DNA of 64,000 bases from Pegoplata infirma (lineage: Eukaryota; Arthropoda; Insecta; Diptera; Anthomyiidae), in contig OY992537.1 in assembly GCA_963921195.1 (NCBI GenBank), positions 63,786,400-63,850,399 of the forward strand, in the 5' to 3' direction. Below are positions 10,306 to 22,790 of this stretch, one piece after another. Made by a program: the position numbers and the translations under genes. The notes below the pieces were generated by a model. That model did no database searches. It was not told where the DNA came from and saw nothing but the letters and a program-made list of their open reading frames with translations. Numbering within the stretch: the first letter of the stretch is position 1; every line of letters begins with the position of its first letter.

Positions 10306-12942
10306 TAGGGATGGGAACGTAATTAGATTTGTGCGTGATTCACACATGATCAGAAGTGAGCGTGATTGAAAATTAATTTTACTCACGTGGTTGTTAGTGA
10401 GTGTCAGTGCGAGTGGAATAAAAAAATGGGCGTGTCAGTTACTTCCAAATCCTATTTATAATTTTTTGGGTTTGTTTAAAAAACATCAGTGTTACTTCTT
10501 AAACAAAAAAATATTGAGAATAGGTTAAAAACAGGCTAAGGTGCGCTTGTTTAAGTAAAAAACCTTTTTTGAAGAGTTATACCTGCAACATTTTTATGAC
10601 AGAAAAAGCTGTGCGCTTGCAAACATTTTTTTTTACAACGAAATTGCTAAAATTGTGGGATCATTTGATGGAAATTTTACCTGTTTATAAATATACATGT
10701 GAGGCATTCCACACCAAATGTTCAGTGAGAAAAAAATTGTGTACCAAAATTTTTCAATGGGTCCCGGGTAAAAAAGTTTTTTATATAACTAGGGTGAGAT
10801 TTCCATGCAAATGCATGTTTTTTGTCGAAAGCCTAAAAACGATATCGACCAATTATCTTTCCGAATCAGGAGATTTGCATTAAATGGCATCGATTTGTTT
10901 TCGGATATTTTGCATATTTTGGTGAAAATACATATTTTTGCATATTTTGATTTTAAATGCATATATTGTGCATATTTCGAACTTTTATGTTATTGCATAT
11001 TTTGGCATAAATTGGCAAAAACACAAATTGAAATTAATTTTTTTCAAAAACTATTTTAAATTTTTAAAATTTATTTTGAAAATCAGAAAAATTACTTTTT
11101 TTTCTTCTTAATTTTTTTTATAGATTTTCTTAATTTTTAAAAAATTCTTGCTAGACAAACATCTAATCTTAAAAAAAAAAATTACAAAAAAAAAACAAAA
11201 GTGGCCGGATTTTTTATAAATTGACTTTTTTAAAAAATGGAAAATTTCAGAACGGGTTTTGAAAATTTTCCAAAAAAATTTTAATCGATAGCCGATACAA
11301 AACTATACAAGAATTTAAATTTTTGAGATTTTGGTGCATTTCGTTTTTATTTGATATATATTTAACAAGGCAACTTGACACAAACTTGACCATTTTTCCA
11401 ATATTTGACCACGCCTCCTAAGCCCAGTTTTTGAAAAATTGAACAACCAAAAACGTAATTTTCTTAGCTCCATATATGAGGCATTCCACACCAAATGTTC
11501 AGCAAAAAAAAAAAGCTGTGTCGTGTCAATATGAAATCATTTTCAAAGTATTCGCTCTTAGGGTACTATTAAATAACAAAAATAAAATTTAAGTTTTTTC
11601 AAAAAGTGGGCCTTGTAGGCGTGGTCAAAAATTGAAAATATCTAACTTTTTTGCCTGAGCATCTTTACTTCAATATTTATGCAAATTAAATGAAACACAG
11701 TAAAGTCTTAAAGACAAAAGCTGTTTATAGATTTTTGAATGGGCTATCAATTAAATGGGCTATCAATAAAAGCTGAATGGGTTATCAATTAAAGCTAAGA
11801 AAATGAAAATTGGAACATTTTCAGAAGAAGTTCTGAACTTTTTAAATTTAAACTTAAACTTTATTTATCAAAAAACATGCCGCAATTTTATTTGTTTTTT
11901 ATTTTTTTAAAAAAAGTTAAAGGAATTTTCTATCTGATCTGAAATTTTTAGAGATGTGTTTTGCCTTGTTTTCGAAAAATCAAAATTCAAAAATTGCAAC
12001 ACGCTTATTTTATACAATAATGGTATTTAAAACGTGTGCGTATGAGTAATAGCAATACTTAAAAAATATTTTAAGAGGCGATGGTAGCGTGAGTGAGTTT
12101 TTAATAACGATTACGCACGCTTATGAAAGAAAAAATTTAGTCACGCACGATATTTTATTTTGCTCACGCTCATTCACGCACACGTGAGTAGAAAAAAATA
12201 AGTTACGGTCACGATGTTCACGTGAGCGTGAGTAAAATAAAATATCGTGCTTGAATATTTTTTTTCTTTCATTAGCGTGCGTGATCGTGAATAAATACTC
12301 AGGCAAAAAAGTTTGATATTTTTAATATTTGACCACGCCTACAAGGCCCACTTTTTGAAAAAAACTTAAATTTTATTTTTGTTATTTATTAGTACCCTAA
12401 GAGCGAATACTTTGCAAATGATATCCCATTGAAACCACTATGGTTTTTCTGTAGTGGAACAGTTGGTGTGGAATGCCTCACATGGCTATCCATACAACCC
12501 ATTTAAAAATTTACGGTTCACATGTTTTTTTTTTCGCTGAACATTTAGTGTGGAATGCTTCATACGTATATTTATAAACAGGTAAAATTTCCATCAAATG
12601 ATCCCACAATTTTACCAATTTCGTTTCAAAAATGTCAAATGTTTTTTGTCATAAAAATGTTGCAGGTATAACTCTTCAAAAAAGATTTTTTACTTAAACA
12701 AGCGCACCTTAGCCAGTTTTCAACCGATTCACAATATTTTTTTGTTTAAGAAGTAACACTGATATTTTTTAAACAAACCCAAAAAATTATAAATAGGATT
12801 TGGAAGTAACTGACACGCCCATTTTTTTATTCCACTCACACTGACACTCACTAACAAACACGTGAGTAAAATTAATTTTCAATCACGCTCACTTCTGATC
12901 ATGTGTGAATCACGCACAAATCTAATTACGTTCCCATCTCTA
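10306..12942. mobile_element. CGTG-family ends embedded in foldback arms
   Basis: TAGGGATGGGAACG at 10306 and its reverse complement ending at 12942 resemble the TAGAGATGGGCG ends of the hAT-like MITEs, with GTGAGTG-type sequence just inside. The flanking 8-mers are reverse complements (ATATAAAC and GTTTATAT), not direct repeats, so the ends were copied as part of the inverted duplication. A further palindromic CGTG patch lies at 12075-12300. Confidence 0.6.
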
Positions 12943-13549
12943 GTTTATATGCATATGCGCATAAAATTACTACTAGTAACAAGATTTATGAATAATGCTT
13001 GAATTACAAGCGTTTCTGAAAAAATATAAAAATGCCCTATCACAAAACTTAGCATAACTCATTCATTTTTAAACCGATTGTTATGTTTTTTGGTGTTTTG
13101 GAAACCTACTTTACTATACTTTTTTAAAAAAAATTAAAAAAAATTGTTTAATGATGCACTTTCAACTTAGAGTGTAAAGAATATGACAAATTTTTCAAAA
13201 AATACGTTTTTTTTTACTTAAGCGATCGTAGCTCAGCCAATTCTTGATCGATTTTTAATATTTTTGTTTTGTTTGAAAGGTAAGACCTATACCTTTAAAA
13301 CAAATCCATAAAATCGAAAATCGGTTGCAAACTAACAAAGTAATAATTTTTTAAAATTGTAATTTAAGAATTTCCGTTTTTCAACACATTTGCCAATAAA
13401 AAACGTACTTAACGAAGTGATCCAGAAAAACTATGAGTATATCAGTACTCTATGGACTCCAACCAACCCGAATTATCATATGGGAACCCCTGCATAAATT
13501 ATTTTTGGTCTTTTGTAGCACAGTGTTATTATATTTGGCCACAATTAAT

Positions 13550-14195
13550 TTAACCCATGCATGATCAAAATATTTTGGCAAACATTTTTAAAAAAGTTTT
13601 TGCGGAAATTGTTGAAAGCTAGTTGTAATACTTTAAAAAATATAATTAAATTAGGTTTTTGTTTATCTAGACGTGCTTATTACATTCCCGGTCAAATTTT
13701 CTTTCGAAATTTGTATGTGCAAATTAATTTAAAAATAAAATATAAACAAATTTTGTCTTAATCGCATATAATCGTGCAAAAAAAACGCATCCAATAAATT
13801 GAAATATCTATTATATTATTTTTTTTAAGTATATCAACTGGACTTAAATTTTTTCCACATTTTTTTTTAATTGGTAATGAATGGGTTAAATTAAAAATAT
13901 TAAGATCTATTTATTAGATGCGTTTTTTGCACGAATATATGTGATTAAGAGAAAATTGGTTTATATTTTATTTCTAAAATTTATTTACACATACAACTTC
14001 CGAAAAAAAATTTCACCGGGAAAGTGTTACACGTAATAATTATTTGATATTAACATGCACGTCTAGATAAACAAAAACTTTTTTATTTTATTTTTTTTAA
14101 ATTATTTCAACTAGCTTTCAATAATTTCCACAAAAACTTTTTTAAAAATGTTTGACAAAATATTTTGATCATGCATGGGTTAAATTAATTGTGGC
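13550..14195. mobile_element. Small foldback nested in right arm
   Basis: Arms of about 245-280 bp (13550-13795 and 13916-14195) share TTAACCCATGCATGATCAAA, TTGAAAGCTAGTTG and TTTGTTTATCTAGACGTGC in opposite orientation. The loop is about 120 bases. The left arm of the large foldback keeps only one side of it. Confidence 0.75.
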
Positions 14196-14735
14196 CAAAT
14201 ATATTAATTAAACGTGTTTCCTGCACAAAGATACTATTTTTGTGGTTATAAAATGGGTTTTTAATGATGTCGAAGTAAATGTTATAAAAAAGTAAGACAG
14301 TACAGTTAAGGGTTAATTTTTGACTAAAATCCCAAGCGGTGGTCAACACCTTTCTAACGATGTATTATAAGTGAAAATCGGACAAAAAATACCAAAGTTA
14401 TTTAAGTTTTCAGTAAAATCGAATTGAAAAGCATCAAAAAACTGACATAAACATCTCGTTATCTCGAGTCTGTGGTTAGATTTTTAAAATGTTTTAATGC
14501 AGAATCAAAGAATTCCTAAATATCTATTATATTTGGTCATTCATTGGACAAAAAAAAATTTACTGATTTTTTTATTCATGAAAAATACCATTTTTGGACC
14601 CTTTTTTGACGCGGTTTAGCTCACGGGATATTATCGCTAGAGCCCAAATATTTTGGGAATCTTCATAAAACATGTCAAAGTTCATTTTGAGGGGGGTACA
14701 TCATCAACTTTTTTTTTTGAGTCACTCTAATGTAT

Positions 14736-15242
14736 ATATTTTCCATCTGTGTGCTGGTGGATCTACATAGTTACAACTCATAAATTCCCTTTTACAAAAA
14801 AATTGAAATTTTATTGCCCTCTTTTGTATATGGAACCATACTGACTAACATTGAGTATGAGATACAATGAGTTTTTGACTTCAATTTATGTCTGTAAATC
14901 ACTTTGTCTCATCTAAAATAAAAAAAAATAAAAGCCCTGTACAGTGAACACAGAAACATCAAGAATGGGAGATTTATTTACGTAGACGATGTCAGTAAAT
15001 TTCAAATGAAAAATTATTACTTTCATATCACTACACGTTGTTTTAAAGTGGGAGTCTAGTAGTTCAAGTCTAGTACATATTGTTTGTGTTTCTATCAAAG
15101 TGAAATATTTCATCAACTACATACATACATATGAATATAAAAATTTACAAAAAAAAAAATATTGTTAAGGTTTTTATGTCTCAATCAATTTTATTTGAAA
15201 TTGATTATCAATAAGTTTTTGTATCAGAATTTACATAAATAT
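14736..15242. other. Unassigned A+T-rich stretch
   Basis: A 67-codon open frame on the minus strand (14913-15116) has no recognisable motif. No repeats are seen. Confidence 0.5.
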
Positions 15243-15480
15243 GTATCTGGGGCATTACATGCCAAATCATACAATTTCGGAAATCACCTGCTACGATTTC
15301 AAAAATCTTTTGATAAGTTTAAGTATGTATTAAATGCAACATTTACACCAATTTTTAGTCATTTATTCCAAATCAGTTTTGAGTAATCAATTTTTCAGGA
15401 ATGCGATTTTAAAAAAAAAAAATTGAAAATTAAAACTAAAACTATAAATTAATTTTGACCAGTAATGTTTCGATATTATA
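15243..15480. repeat. Partial copy of 925-1465 repeat
   Basis: GGGGCATTACATGCCAAATC at the start and TTTTGACCAGTAAT near the end match landmarks of 925-1465 in the same order. It is diverged. Confidence 0.45.
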
Positions 15481-15571
15481 AAAAAAGTTGGACAACATTT
15501 TGTTGGCATTAAAATGAAGTTTTAGATAAAAAATATGACAAAATTATTCAAAGTAATTACCACCTAATTTT

Positions 15572-16400
15572 TATACCCTCCACTCTAGTGATAGAGGGTG
15601 TGATAGATGGTTTGTCATTCCGTTTGTAACACATAGAAATATTGGTCTATGACCCCATAAAGTATATATATTCATGATCCTACTGAAGTTTGGCATATGT
15701 TGGTCATTTACCTGGTCAGGTTGGTATTCCAATCCAGCCAAATCGGTCCAGTGGTTCAAAAGTTATGAAAAGAGTAACTTTCGGCAAGGAGTTTTCACGA
15801 ATTTACGAGATAAAAACACGCTAACTTTCTAAAGACAATAATAAGACTGCTGAAGCTTGGCGTTTATCTTTGGCGTTCCCCGGTATCTGTTTGGTATTGA
15901 ATTTCAGCTCAATCGGTCCAGTGGTTCAAAAGTTATAAGCAAAACCCTGACATTCAGATTGGTTTCATCTAAAATGCAACGTGTTAAACAAGTTTTAAAA
16001 GGATTGGTGGTAACTTAACAATGCTTTTCAAACTTGTCTAGTTTTAAAGCAATGCTTTTAAACTTGTTGAGTTTCGAAAGCATTGGTAAATTAAAAATTA
16101 CAATCGAAAAAAATTTTACACTCAAAAAAAATTTTACACTAAAAAAAAAAATTAGTTTTCTTTTTAACAAAAATTACACTATTTTGTGTAAAAAAAAACA
16201 ATACACTCGAAAAAAATTTTACACTCAAAAAAAAAATAGTTATTTTTCTTTTCTAAATGACAAAAAAAGGGTTTTTACTCAAAACTAAATATTTTTAATC
16301 CAAATTGTTAATTTTTTTCACGTTAAAAAATGTACTATCCTTTAAAAAAGGCATTGTGGAGGGTATTAATAGATTCGGCAAAGTCGAATTTAACTTTTAT
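15572..16400 (+). mobile_element. DINE/mini-me-like element, copy A
   Basis: It opens with TATACCCTCCACTCTAGTGA and a TACCCTC/GAGGGTG stem. It contains CAAATCGGTCCAGTGGTTCA twice and TTTTACACTCAAAAAAAA minisatellite repeats. It closes with a ATTCG-GCAAAGT-CGAAT stem-loop followed by TTAACTTTTATAC. The (GTCC)n tract is deleted relative to copy B. Structure and microsatellite type recall dipteran DINE-1/mini-me (Helentron-related) elements; that link is inference. Confidence 0.7.
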
Positions 16401-16904
16401 ACTTTTTAAAATAAAAATCGGCAATTTGAAAAAGTCCGAGACATAAAAAAAAAATCTAAAAATTCTACTCTAAGTTACGCAACTATCACAATTTCTTCTA
16501 TTTTTTCGAATTTTGAAAATTGTCACAACCACAGTATGTGGGCATTAGTTTGTCGGGTGAAATCCAAACTTTCTTATTTCGTGAACGATGGCCATGTAAT
16601 AGCTGGTTGTGAAAAAAAAAATATAAAAAAAATTGCAATGGCATCCAGTCGGCAACCAGCGGTCAAAGTTGGAAAAATTACGAATTTCAAACAAAATTCA
16701 TGTTCGAATTTTTTGACCAAGTCCGGTTCAATAATTCGAAACTTTGGCGTACTTTATTGGAAAAGGATTTAAAAAATTCCGAAATAGCGATTTTGGTTCA
16801 CAGATGCTGATTTTTAAATATAAAAATTATTTCAAATTCTGTTTTAATTTTTAAATTAATAAAAACTATGTATCATTCAACCTTTAAAATTCTATTTTGA
16901 GGAA
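16401..16904. other. Unassigned stretch
   Basis: A 78-codon plus-strand frame (16536-16772) is open but has no recognised motif. GTCACAACC and GGTTGTGA about 90 bases apart are a possible weak inverted repeat. Confidence 0.4.
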
Positions 16905-17125
16905 GATTATTCAAGCTCAAGGTTATTTCTCTTTTACTAATCATTACGATGATATTGTCAAATTAACAATTTTCAAGAAACTTTTTATAAAGTTTTTTTG
17001 TTTTAAATTGATTATTTTGGTCAGTTTGCAAGACTTACTCGACACGTGTTTCGGAATTCTTTAAATTCAATTATTAAGAGTGTTTAGCAAATTGACAACT
17101 TTTTGTGGCAAAACATAAAGTCTTA
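16905..17125. repeat. Diverged copy of the 39.1-kb foldback arm
   Basis: ACTCGACACGTGTTTCGGAAT followed by ATTAAGAGTGTTTAGCAAA matches landmarks of the arm at 39107-39300 in order. Preceding ATTATTTTGGTCAGTTTGCA fits as well. Confidence 0.6.
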
Positions 17126-17145
17126 TATTCGTATGCAAGTAGATA

Positions 17146-17638
17146 CACAGCAAAAACGTGGTAATGAGTAGTGAAAAGTAATCATTACCAAGTACATTAT
17201 TTATAATGAGTACCCATTACCATTAACATTATTTTAAGCCCAAAAGTAACTACTTCTCAGTAATATGTTATAAAATCACCTCTAATTGTAAGTAATAATA
17301 TCTTCTTGCACTTGCAGTGTTTAACCTTTACAATTCAATTAACTTAAAAAGTACTTAAAAACTTAATAAAAATTACGCAATTTTTAAGTTTTAGTAAAAA
17401 CAAGTTAAATTTTAAAAGTTTTAATTAACTAATTATTTTACTTCTTATTGGTAATGGGTTTTTACTCCTTATTTGTAATCCGAGGCAGTAACTACTTATT
17501 TATCTCAATACTCTTCACTAGTTATTTTTGTCTCACGCCCTTGTTAAAATAATTAGTGTTTCATTCAATAAGTAACTACTTATTAACATCTGCTTCAGAT
17601 TACAAAACCCATTACTAGTAATGCCAATTTTTGCTGTG
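17146..17638. mobile_element. TA-flanked MITE with CACAGCAAAAA ends
   Basis: Ends CACAGCAAAAAC and TTTTTGCTGTG, with subterminal GGTAATGAG / CATTACTAGTAATG, are flanked by TA on both sides. The interior repeats GTAATGAGTA-type sequence and is non-coding. A relative with CCCAGC ends lies at 59482-59989. TA duplication suggests a Tc1/mariner-type origin. Confidence 0.75.
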
Positions 17639-18002
17639 TATATACACTCAAAATATTTTGTAGACGAAAACAAAAAAAAAAAAATTTTCAAAACAAGTGA
17701 TAAAACGTTTGAAAACCATCCCAGTAATTATTCATTTGTTTTAACAAGCATCAACATTTCGTTTTTATTGTTAATAATATTTTCTAAAATAAATAACATT
17801 GAACATTAAAATATAACGTCACTTTCATTTTTTTACCAACAAATTCGAAAAAAAAATATCCTACGAAATCATTAAAAATTAATGATTGTTGTGTTTTTTT
17901 TACCAACAAATACCTACGAAAACATTAAAAATTAATGATATCGTAGGTTATTTTTACAATTTTTCTATTTAATTTTATTTCAAAAAATTTGTAATAGAGT
18001 GT

Positions 18003-18068
18003 TAAGGGAATCGATCCCACAATCAACTACATTGTGGCCAGTCACTCTACCCATAGTGCCAAAGTCAG
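18003..18068 (-). ncRNA. tRNA-like module with A- and B-box-like motifs
   Basis: On the minus strand TGGCACTATGGGTAGAG resembles a pol III A box region and GGGATCGATTCCC a B box, about 40 bases apart. The same arrangement is kept in the second element copy (59340-59408). The cloverleaf is not convincing enough for a functional tRNA. It may be a tRNA-derived segment captured by the element. Confidence 0.5.
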
Positions 18069-18161
18069 TTGATATAATCATGTTTTTATATTTCTATAAA
18101 TAATTTTTTGAGTTTTTTTTCTACAAAAAAAAAATAACCCACACAAGTTGTTAAAAACTAA

Positions 18162-19144
18162 CCCAACAAACATCAATTCCAGCCTTTGAAAAAAAATCAA
18201 ACTGGCACTAAATATCAAGGGTGTTTTTCAAATTGTTTTCAGTGACAAAAATTTAATCATTTAAACTAAATTTGAAACATGTTGGAAATATTTGTTTTTT
18301 CCTATACTAGTAATTCTTTTAAAAAAAATATAAACATCAAATTGATTTGCCATGTTTCTCAAACCTAATATCGAACATTGATTATGGGTGGAAATAATTT
18401 TGTTTTCAAATGTTGTTCAATTCCGAATTTCAAATTGTCAGAAAACTTAAAATTTTGTTTTAAAAATTAAGAAGAAAAATCTAGAAATTTTATGTATTTT
18501 TATGCATTTGTGCCAATTAATGCTATAAGTATAAAAACTTGCATAAACGTTTAAAAAGTAAGTACACATGAGTTTATGAAAAAAGTTATACATTTAATAA
18601 CGTCTTTTCTTTTCTTTAAAGATTTCGAATTTTAAAGAGCAGACGGCTGAAGAAGAAGACCTGGAAGGAGACGACCTCAAAAATAGACGACCTCAAAAAT
18701 GGCATTCGATGTAATTTTTTTATTAACAATTTTTAGTGCAAATAAATAGCAAATATTATTAAAATTCGTATTTACAGTTTTTTTAATAAAAAATAGTATT
18801 GAGGTTCATTTGAAAAATAATGTTAAATTAACATTATAAATAAGGCTGAGAATTCTTTGAAAACTACACTAAAATTCAATTAGATAGTAAGCATATTTTC
18901 AAGCTAAAAATATTTGTGTACATTGGAGAAACATTATACATTCAAAAAATCTCAAACTATATATCAAATCTAAATAAACTTGAAAATTTTACTTGAGAAC
19001 TAACATGCCGTTTTCTTTGAGAATGCTATTGTTTTCACGTTGAGAACTATGTTATTTTCAACTGGTTTTCAAGGCTAAGGTTTAAATTTTAAACTTGCTA
19101 TCAATATAATATTCAATGTATTTCAAAGGTAAATGTTTATTGGG
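18162..19144. mobile_element. MITE with CCCAACAAACATCAA ends
   Basis: CCCAACAAACATCAA at the left pairs with GTTTATTGGG preceded by AAAGGTAAAT at the right (11 of 15 matching). Comparison with copy 2 of the host element shows this roughly 1-kb block as extra sequence, so it is an insertion. No clear target duplication. Confidence 0.55.
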
Positions 19145-19247
19145 AATGATTTCTCTTTAAAAAATTACATCAATTTAAAAAAATAACGAGCACAAATCAT
19201 TTAAAATTAAAGAAGAATCAATTATTTTTACCTACAGAAATAAATAA

Positions 19248-20967
19248 CACTGTACAACACAAAAAAAAATTACAAGGTCAGACCAAAAAAATTTGATAGA
19301 AGAGACAAAAAAAAAATACACGTGTATCGGCGTTTTCAAAGTTTACATCTGGGTTTCATTTTAGGGGGAGGTGAAGTTTCCCCCAAATGCAAATGTTGTA
19401 TTGTAAATCGTCATTGAATATCGAGTGAAGCTTACGTTTAAAGTATATGGTGTGTTAAGCAAATTTATGTAAAATGTTACGGAGAACATTTTTGTGGAAT
19501 ATGTTAACCCTCTAACTCCTCAAGATAAGGTTCTTTTTTGTCCTTCTTTTCAAAACGAGCAAAAAACACCATTAAAACAGGGATTTAAGGGGTTTGAATG
19601 TTCCGCAAAAATATCCGCCGTAAAATTTTACTATAAGTCCCTGAATACACCAAAACGGAAAACTTAACAAGAAAGTCAGAAATAAGATACAACAAAAGAG
19701 AGCTTAGGGTTAATTTCGCATTTATTAAGAAAATCGAGTTAAGCTTACGTTTAAAGTATATGGTGTGTTAAGCAATTTTATGTAAAATGTTACGGAGAAC
19801 ATTTTTTTAGAATATGTTAACCCTCTAGCTCCTCAAGGTAAGGGTCTTTTTTGTCCTTCTTTTGAAAAAGAGCAAAAACACCATTAAAACAGCTATTTAA
19901 GGGGTTAAAATGGTCCGCGAAAATATTTGCCGTGAAAGTGACTTATAGTAAAATTTCACGGCGAATATTTTTGCGGAACATTTTAACCCCTTAAATCCCT
20001 GCTTTAGTGGCGTTCTTTGCTCTTTTTTAAAAGAAGGACAAAAAAGACCCTTATCTTGAGGAGTTAAAGGGTTAACATATTCTACAAAAATGTTCTCCGT
20101 AATATTTTACATAAATTTGCTGAACACACCATATACTTTAAATGTAACCTTTACCCGATTTTATTAATAAATGCGAAATTAACCCTAAGCTCCCTTTTGT
20201 TGTGTCTTATATCTGACTTTCTTGTTGAGTTTTCTGTTTTGGTGTGTTCAGGGACTTATAGTAAAATTTCACGGCGGATATTTTTGCGGAATATTAAAAC
20301 CCCCTAAATCCCTTTTTTAATGGTGTTTATTGCTCATTTTAAAAAGAAGGACAAAAAAGACCCTTATCTTGAGGAGTTAGAGGGTTAACATATTCTACAA
20401 AAATGTTCACCGTAACATTTTACATAAATTTGCTGAACACACCATATACTTTAAACGTAAGCTTCACTCGATTTTCTTAATAAATGCGAAATTAACTCTA
20501 AGATCTCTTTTGTTGTGTCTTATTTCTGACCTTCTGGTTGAGTTTTCAGTTTTGGTGTATTCAAGGACTTATAGTAAAATTTTACGGCGAATATTTTTTC
20601 GGAACATTTAAACTCCTTAAATCCCTGTTTTAATGGTGTTTTTTACTCTTTTTGAAAAGAAGGACAAAAAAGACCCTTATCGTGAGGAGCTAGAGGGTTA
20701 ATATATTCCACAAAAATGTTCTCCGTAACATTTTATATAAATTAGCTGAACACACCATATACTTTAAACGTAAGCTTCACTCGATATTCAATGACGATTG
20801 ACAATACAACATCTGCATTTGGGGGAAACTTTACCTCCCCCTAAAATGAAACCCAGATGTAAACTTTCAAAACGCCGATACACGTGTATTATTTTTTTGT
20901 CTCTTCTATCAAAATTTTTTGGTCTGACCTTGTAATTTTGGAAAAAATTTGATTTTGTTGTGCAGTG
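19248..20967. mobile_element. Foldback element with CACTG ends and TAA duplication
   Basis: Ends CACTGTACAACA and TGTTGTGCAGTG are flanked by TAA (19245-19247 and 20968-20970). Removing the insertion with one TAA aligns base for base in length with the unoccupied site at 60100-60130 in the sister element. The arms carry a unit of about 312-315 bp beginning near GCTTACGTTTAAAGTATATG: about two units left of the axis (near 19958) and three inverted units right. CACTG termini and a 3-bp duplication fit the CMC (CACTA) superfamily; no transposase is present. Confidence 0.85.
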
Positions 20968-21154
20968 TAACCTTAAAAATTTAATGCTAATGACAGTCTT
21001 TATTTTTTTGTTGTTTTTTTTTTTTGAAACAAAGAACAGAAATAGTCATTTGAAAAAACTGAACATTTAAAAATGTTTTTTTCTTTTTAAACGACAAAAA
21101 ATAAAACTTTTTAAATAAACTACAAACAGTTAATGACATAATTTTTTGAGTGTA

Positions 21155-21967
21155 GAAGTGTTGCCATGTTAGCTAAAATCGCTTAGGGTTTCCCAATTTT
21201 TTGTTTTAAAATTCTACTGTTGATTCTGTATATAGTCTGTGGCAGGGCTTTGAAATTTTTTCTGATACAAAAATGTTTCATTTGTTTAAGTTCTCACACA
21301 ACCCTCTCTTTAATCTTACATAGTATGTGGATATATTTAATTCGTAAAATCTTAATCCAGGGCATTAAATTATAAATTTATGACATTGAGGTTTTATGTG
21401 CCTAAAATTTGATTAAAATGCTATTACAACGCAAATTACTATAAATGTGTTTCTTAGTTTATGTATTGTACGTTATTTGTCCAAAGCAGACCATACACAA
21501 TACAAATATTTATGTTACTGCCGTCTTACACCTTATTCTTATTGATGTAATGTTTGCAAAACATATCCGTATTTAGTAACCATCACATTGTGTATGGTCA
21601 GCTTCATACATTTATAGTATGCTGTGGCTCTTTGGTTACAACACAATATACATGTTACCATATTACACACACACATTTTCATAAACACGAGCCCACACAC
21701 ACACACATTCTAACAATATTATAATAGTTAATATGTATAAGCAAACAAAATTACAATGTTGTGTTAACAGCATAAATCAAAAATTCATTTAATTTAATTA
21801 GATGCTAAATAGCAACATAATAAATTACACTCTACCCAGCAAGAACATGTTTTAGACCATGCCATTACATTAGCATTACTTTGTAAGGATATAATACTTA
21901 CCTTTTGAATTATTTAGAATTACATAAATAATTATTTATTTATAAATGGAAATGTAAGTAATTATTA
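21155..21967. other. Unassigned A+T-rich stretch with (CA)n
   Basis: Contains short (AC)n runs around 21664-21708 and an orphan CCCAGCAAGAACATG end-like motif at about 21836. No partner end or coding frame found. Confidence 0.5.
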
Positions 21968-22374
21968 CAGAGAAAAAAACAAATTGTTATATTGACCTCC
22001 ATATTTGTGAATACAGTTAAATTTTTCACTGATAGTGTTCCTATACGGAAATTTTTAATATCAACAAACGTTTGTAAATTTTGATTGTTGAAAAACGAAT
22101 TTTGTTTTTTTCTTCAACAAAGAAATTCAACAAACACAAACACAATTTGTTGATCTGACAAATTATTTTTTCTTTCAACAAAGAAATTTAACAAACACAA
22201 TCACTATTTATTGACATGATAAAAGAATTTTGAAATAAAATAACTTGACTGAATTTGTTGAAAACAAAATCGAAGTTTTGTATAACGGACTAACAGGCGG
22301 CCGTTTTAACTAAATGTTTGCTTGATTTACAATTGAAGTTTGTTGATTTATATTTGGTGATTTTATTTTCTGTG
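21968..22374. mobile_element. Candidate MITE, CAGAGAAAA/TTTTCTGTG ends
   Basis: CAGAGAAAA at the left and TTTTCTGTG at the right are imperfect inverted ends flanked by TTA (21965-21967, 22375-22377). The interior has repeated TTTCAACAAAGAAATT(C/T)AACAAA. Non-coding. Confidence 0.5.
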
Positions 22375-22379
22375 TTATA

Positions 22380-22790
22380 TTCTTTTGCCATTCCATGCAA
22401 AATGAATTGAAATATCGGTCGAGGACCCAATTTAACTTATAAATTGGAATGTAAGATGTAGTCCAAACCAAAAGAGCTGTAAATTTTGTAAATGGGTGTA
22501 TTACTTAAGTTGAAAAAAGTGTTTTTACATTTTGAAGAGTATAAAAGATTCCGAAGAATTTAACACTCTCACTTGATTTTTGTACATTTGTTAAACAAAT
22601 GGAAAAAAAATATTTTTTTTTTCACGAAAAACAAAATTATGATAAAAAAAATATTTGAATAAAAAAAGTTTTTGATGAAAAAAAAAAACAAATTTAATGA
22701 AAAAGAAAAATTTTGCTGAAAAAAATTTTTTTGATGAAAAATTTTTTTTTTTGATGAATAAAAAATGTTTTTGATGTAAAACCAACAAAA
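22380..22790 (+). repeat. TATA-bearing dispersed repeat, copy 1
   Basis: CCATTCCATGCAAAATGAAT, ATCGGTCGAGGACCC, AAAAGAGCTGTA, TATAAAAGATTC and AACACTCTCACTTG occur in the same order at 28.4, 28.95 and 63.85 kb. After 22600 the sequence degrades into GATGAAAAAAAA repeats. The TATAAAAG at 22540 followed by a conserved stretch looks like a pol II core promoter of an unidentified element. Confidence 0.65.

Larger units (their letters stand above)
8949..14735. mobile_element. Giant foldback element, 5.8 kb
   Basis: The left arm (8949-10735 plus 11470-11645) is the reverse complement of the right arm (12325-12500 plus 12530-14735), with an unpaired centre at about 11646-12324. Long stretches are nearly identical, for example the segment with TTACTAGTAGTAATTTTATG in both arms. 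Asymmetries are a 0.73-kb insertion in the left arm (10736-11469), a 0.36-kb duplication (9369-9729) and a nested foldback in the right arm (13550-14195). No coding frame is recognised. Confidence 0.85.
17645..21152. mobile_element. TA-flanked TIR element copy 1, with nested insertions
   Basis: It begins CACTCAAAATATTTTGTA and ends ATTTTTTGAGTG, flanked by TA (17643-17644, 21153-21154). The second copy at 58972-62081 shares both ends and the internal landmarks in order. Nested in this copy are a MITE (18162-19144) and a CACTG foldback (19248-20967). A tRNA-like module sits on the minus strand at 18003-18068. No transposase is seen. Confidence 0.8.

Noticed and set aside
10306..12942. Independent hAT-like insertion with its own target duplication
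   Set aside because: The flanking 8-mers are reverse complements, not direct repeats, so the ends were duplicated with the foldback arms.
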